DNA from: Archangium primigenium
GTDB lineage: Bacteria; Myxococcota; Myxococcia; Myxococcales; Myxococcaceae
Reading direction: 5' to 3'
Assembly: GCF_016904885.1 (NCBI RefSeq)
Contig: NZ_JADWYI010000001.1
Location: forward strand, 8,241,224-8,305,223
Length of the DNA: 64,000 nucleotides
The notes under the pieces were generated by a model. It ran no database searches, was not told the origin of the DNA, and saw only the letters and a list, made by a program, of their open reading frames with translations. Within the stretch, counting starts at the first letter, position 1; every line of letters begins with the position of its first letter. The position numbers were made by a program, and so were the translations under genes. Below, piece by piece: positions 61,308 through 64,000 of this stretch.

Positions 61308-63137
61308 GTGGATCATCGCTTCCAGGTCAACCTGCGGGGAGTCATCGACCTCCTCTCCCATCATCTCTACAGCTCGCCCGGGGTCTTCGTGCGCGAGCTG
61401 CTCCAGAACGCCACCGACGCCACCCGGGCCCGGCGGCACCTGGAGCCCACCCACCCAGGGCGGGTGCGCGTGGAGCTCATCGAGAAACAGGACGGAGGGC
61501 GCCCCACCCTGCTCTTCGAGGACGAGGGGGTGGGCCTCACCGAGGAGGAGCTGCACCGCTTCCTGGCCACCATCGGCGAGAGCTCCAAGCGCGAGGCCCT
61601 GGAGGCCCACCGCAACGACTTCATCGGCCAGTTCGGCATCGGCCTGCTCTCCTGCTTCATGGTGTGTGACGAGCTGCTCGTCGTGACGCGCTCGGTCAAG
61701 GGCGGGGACGAGACGTGGGAGTGGCGCGGCCGACAGGACGGGACGTACTCGGTGCGCCCCTCCGAGCACCGCCTCGCCCAGCCCGGCACCCAGGTGTTCC
61801 TCATCGCCCGGGCGGACGCCGTCGAGTACTTCACGCCCGAGCGCGTGCGTCAGCTCGCCCTCCATTATGGAGGCCTGCTGCCCTTTCCCATCCACCTCAC
61901 CGCCCACGGCCGCACCGAGCACCTCAACCCCGAGCCGCCCCCGTGGCGCCGGGCGTATGGAAGCGCGGGCGAGCGGCGCCAGGCCCTGCTGGCCCATGGG
62001 CGCGCGGTGTTCGGCATGGACTTCGTGGACTGCGTGCCGCTGCGCGCGGAGGCCGGACAGGTGGAGGGCGTGGCGTACGTGCTGCCCTTCTCGCCGAACT
62101 TCCACGCGCGCCAGACGCACCGCGTCTACCTCAAGGACATGCTCCTGTCCGAGCGCGCGGAGAACCTGCTGCCCGACTGGGCCTTCTTCGTGCGCTGCGT
62201 GGTGAACGCCCAGGAGCTGCGGCCCACGGCCAGCCGCGAGGCATTCTACGAGGACGCCACGCTCGCCCGCGCCCGCGCCGCGCTCGGGCAGTGCCTGCGC
62301 CAGTACCTCGTGGATCTCGCCACGCACGAGCCGCGCACGCTCCAGCGGCTCATCGCCCTGCATGGCCTGTCGGTCAAGGCGCTCGCCCTGGACGATGACG
62401 ACTTCTACCGGCTCGTCATCCACTGGCTGCCCTTCGAGACCACGCTGGGGATGATGACGCTGGAGCACTACCGCCAGGCCTCGTCCACCGTGCGCTACGT
62501 CACCACCCTGGACACCTTCCGCCAGGTGTCCCGGGTGGCCGCCGCCCAGGGGCTGTGCATCATCAACGCCGCCTACACCCATGACGCCGCGCTCCTGGAG
62601 AAGCTGCCCCGGGTGCTCGAGGACACGCGCGTGGAGCTCTTCTCCGCCGCCCAGCTGCCCCAGGGCTTCGAGGAGCTCACGGCCGAGGAGCGCGACGGCG
62701 TCTCGCGGCTGAGGCGCGTGGCCGAGGAGGCGCTGGCGTCCTTCGACTGCGAGGTGAGCCTCAAGAAGTTCCTCCCCACCGAGGTGCCCACGCTCTATGG
62801 CGACGTGGAGGAGGGCCCCTTCCGGCGCGACCTGGAGCGCGCGCGCGAGGAGTCCGACTCGCTCTACGCCTCGCTGCTCGAGGGCGCCCAGGAGCCCGAG
62901 GCGCCCGAGGCGCGGCCCCAGCTGTGCTTCAACCTGCGCAACCCCGTGGTGCGCCGGCTCGCCCGGGTGCGCGACACCGCCCAGCTCCGGCTGTCCGTGG
63001 AGATGCTCTACGTGCAGGCCCTGCTGCTGGGCCACCGCCCGCTCAACGCCCGGGAGATGGCGCTGCTCAACCGGGGCCTGCTCGGCCTCATCGAGGCGAA
63101 GCTCGTCGACGACGAGGACTCCGGAGGTCTGCATTGA
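61308..63137 (+). CDS. HSP90-family ATPase (HtpG-like)
   Basis: The product is 609 residues from a GTG start. The GHKL nucleotide fold is intact: VFVRELLQNATDATR (Glu30, Asn34), FEDEGVGL (Asp72, Gly74, Gly76) and GQFGIGLLSC (107 onward). The middle domain includes LPFSPNFHARQTHRVYLKDMLL and ELRPTASREAFYED with the Arg needed for ATP hydrolysis in HtpG. The C-terminal domain is shorter and diverged, with no EF-hand or MEEVD. Its stop overlaps a TTG start of a helical-repeat protein, so the two are translationally coupled. It is probably a specialised HSP90 with that protein as a client or cofactor. Confidence 0.88.
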   Translation: MDHRFQVNLRGVIDLLSHHLYSSPGVFVRELLQNATDATRARRHLEPTHPGRVRVELIEKQDGGRPTLLFEDEGVGLTEEELHRFLATIGESSKREALEAHRNDFIGQFGIGLLSCFMVCDELLVVTRSVKGGDETWEWRGRQDGTYSVRPSEHRLAQPGTQVFLIARADAVEYFTPERVRQLALHYGGLLPFPIHLTAHGRTEHLNPEPPPWRRAYGSAGERRQALLAHGRAVFGMDFVDCVPLRAEAGQVEGVAYVLPFSPNFHARQTHRVYLKDMLLSERAENLLPDWAFFVRCVVNAQELRPTASREAFYEDATLARARAALGQCLRQYLVDLATHEPRTLQRLIALHGLSVKALALDDDDFYRLVIHWLPFETTLGMMTLEHYRQASSTVRYVTTLDTFRQVSRVAAAQGLCIINAAYTHDAALLEKLPRVLEDTRVELFSAAQLPQGFEELTAEERDGVSRLRRVAEEALASFDCEVSLKKFLPTEVPTLYGDVEEGPFRRDLERAREESDSLYASLLEGAQEPEAPEARPQLCFNLRNPVVRRLARVRDTAQLRLSVEMLYVQALLLGHRPLNAREMALLNRGLLGLIEAKLVDDEDSGGLH

Positions 63138-64000
63138 GCGGCGAGGATTGGCGGGCGCGGCTGGAGGAGCTGCTCGATCGCGCCTCGGAGCTGGAGCCCG
63201 GCGAGGCCAAGGTGATGACGCTGGAGGAGGCGGCCCGGCTGGCGGATGCCCACGGGGAGACGGGGCTCGCCTATGACGTGCGCGACGCGCTCATCGACGC
63301 GGCCACCTTCGGCGGCTTTCCGGACCGGGCCCTGGCGGCCTTCGCCTGGTGCCGCGCCCAGCAGCAGCGCGACCCCGAGCGCTTCGAGCCCGAGGGGCTG
63401 CTCTGGAAGCAGAAGTGGATCGTCGGCCGGCTCGACGAGTTCCCCCACATCAGCCGCCAGCGGATCGAGGAGGCGCTGGAGGACGCGGCGCGGGGCTTCG
63501 AGAAGGCGGGCGCGGGCGAGCGCGCGATCCTCAAGCTGCGCTACCAGACGGCCCAGGACATGGGCGACACGGAGCGCGCCACGGCGCTGTGGGCCCAGTG
63601 GCGCAAGGCCCCGAGGGATCACCTCACGGACTGTCTGGCGTGCGAGCTCGACGACGAGCTGGACCATCCGCTCTCGCAAGGCGACTACGCGCAGGTGGTG
63701 CGCAAGGCCCAGCCCCTGCTGGATGGCCGCCATGCCTGCGCCGAGGTGCCCCACCAGACGCTGGGCAGCGTCCTCTACCCGCTCTTCAAGCTGGGCCACC
63801 TGGAGCAGGCGCGCGACTGCCACCTGCGCGGCTATGCCCTGGTGCGCGACAACCGGGAGTTCCTCGCCACCGTGGGCGAGCACCTGGAGTTCCTCGCGCT
63901 CACGGGCAACGTGGCGCGCGGCCTGCGCCTGCTCGAGCGGCACCTGCCCTGGGCCCTCACGCACGCGAGCCAGCGCGACCGCTTCTCCTTCCACGCGGCC
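63134..64000 (+). CDS. Helical-repeat (TPR-like) protein coupled to HSP90, 3' end beyond window
   Basis: At least 289 codons, open at the right edge. TTG at 63134 overlaps the HSP90 stop (TTGA), and no other start fits as well. The sequence is a string of helical pairs: WRARLEELLDRASELEPGEAK, ALAAFAWCRAQQQRDPERF, ALEDAARGFEKAGAGERAILKLRYQTAQDMGDTERATALW, and GSVLYPLFKLGHLEQARDCHLRGYALVRDNREFLATVGEHLEFLALTGN. These repeats fit TPR geometry and could bind the HSP90 partner, as TPR co-chaperones do. HSP90 genes of this type are often followed by such a protein in actinobacteria and myxobacteria, to my recollection. Confidence 0.8.
   Translation, partial: MSGEDWRARLEELLDRASELEPGEAKVMTLEEAARLADAHGETGLAYDVRDALIDAATFGGFPDRALAAFAWCRAQQQRDPERFEPEGLLWKQKWIVGRLDEFPHISRQRIEEALEDAARGFEKAGAGERAILKLRYQTAQDMGDTERATALWAQWRKAPRDHLTDCLACELDDELDHPLSQGDYAQVVRKAQPLLDGRHACAEVPHQTLGSVLYPLFKLGHLEQARDCHLRGYALVRDNREFLATVGEHLEFLALTGNVARGLRLLERHLPWALTHASQRDRFSFHAA

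Overview
This is a very GC-rich, gene-dense chromosomal window with strongly G/C-biased third codon positions. It carries two protein families first named from Myxococcus xanthus (DUF2381/TIGR02268 and DUF2378/TIGR02265). It also has abundant lipoproteins, a PAS/RsbRD histidine kinase, a PLAT-lipoxygenase, HEAT and TPR giants, and a GSA-aminomutase-like aminotransferase of the kind seen in myxochelin clusters. Together these point to a myxobacterium, probably of the Cystobacterineae (Archangium/Cystobacter/Stigmatella type). I see no rRNA, tRNA, CRISPR array, insertion sequence or prophage, so it reads as ordinary chromosome with many lineage-specific genes.

Layout. 1-12.6 kb: a truncated secreted protein, a beta-barrel protein, a 1207-residue TPR protein, an RluA pseudouridine synthase, a hemerythrin-like protein, an M3 peptidase, a small protein carrying a sigma-region-4-like motif, a lipoprotein, a DUF2058 protein and an M20 dipeptidase. 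12.6-19 kb: two related lipoproteins with repeat propellers, a DUF2381/lipoprotein pair, then four TTGACAC boxes spaced exactly 23 bp apart before a small hypothetical gene. 19-24.6 kb: a sensor kinase, a MarR regulator with an S41 peptidase, and a fascin-like/expansin-like lipoprotein. 24.6-29.5 kb: two paralogous pilin-like genes with matching promoters and upstream palindromes. They flank a DEAH-type helicase and a DUF1761 membrane protein.

29.5-37.4 kb: hydrolases, an exported threonine-aldolase-like enzyme, a WYL regulator divergent from a GFA-family gene, a glutaryl-CoA-dehydrogenase-like enzyme, an SDR, and a frameshifted gene. The WYL/GFA operator-promoter is repeated 5.6 kb away in front of the DUF1761 gene, which suggests one small regulon. 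37.4-46.9 kb: a HEAT-repeat protein, the lipoxygenase, two exported proteins, a cysteine-free thioredoxin fold and an SDR. 46.9-56.5 kb: a small hydrophilic protein with a good terminator, a glycosyltransferase, a LysR regulator, a hydrolase, a DUF2378 protein divergent from a pseudokinase, and an fmt - dehydroquinase-like - rsmB operon. 56.7-64 kb: a MFS exporter and class III aminotransferase behind a strong Fur-box-like palindrome (iron/siderophore module), a second MFS transporter, a short LETM1-like membrane protein, and an HSP90-family ATPase translationally coupled to a helical-repeat protein that runs off the end.

The parts most worth following are these: the shared WYL operator, the paired pilin promoters, the 23-bp-phased TTGACAC array, the dehydroquinase remnant fused to KTLGRK motifs inside the fmt-rsmB operon, the pseudokinase, and the HSP90-helical-repeat pair. 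Start codons were chosen by hand from ribosome-binding sites and family lengths. Functions come from recognised motifs, not from database searches.
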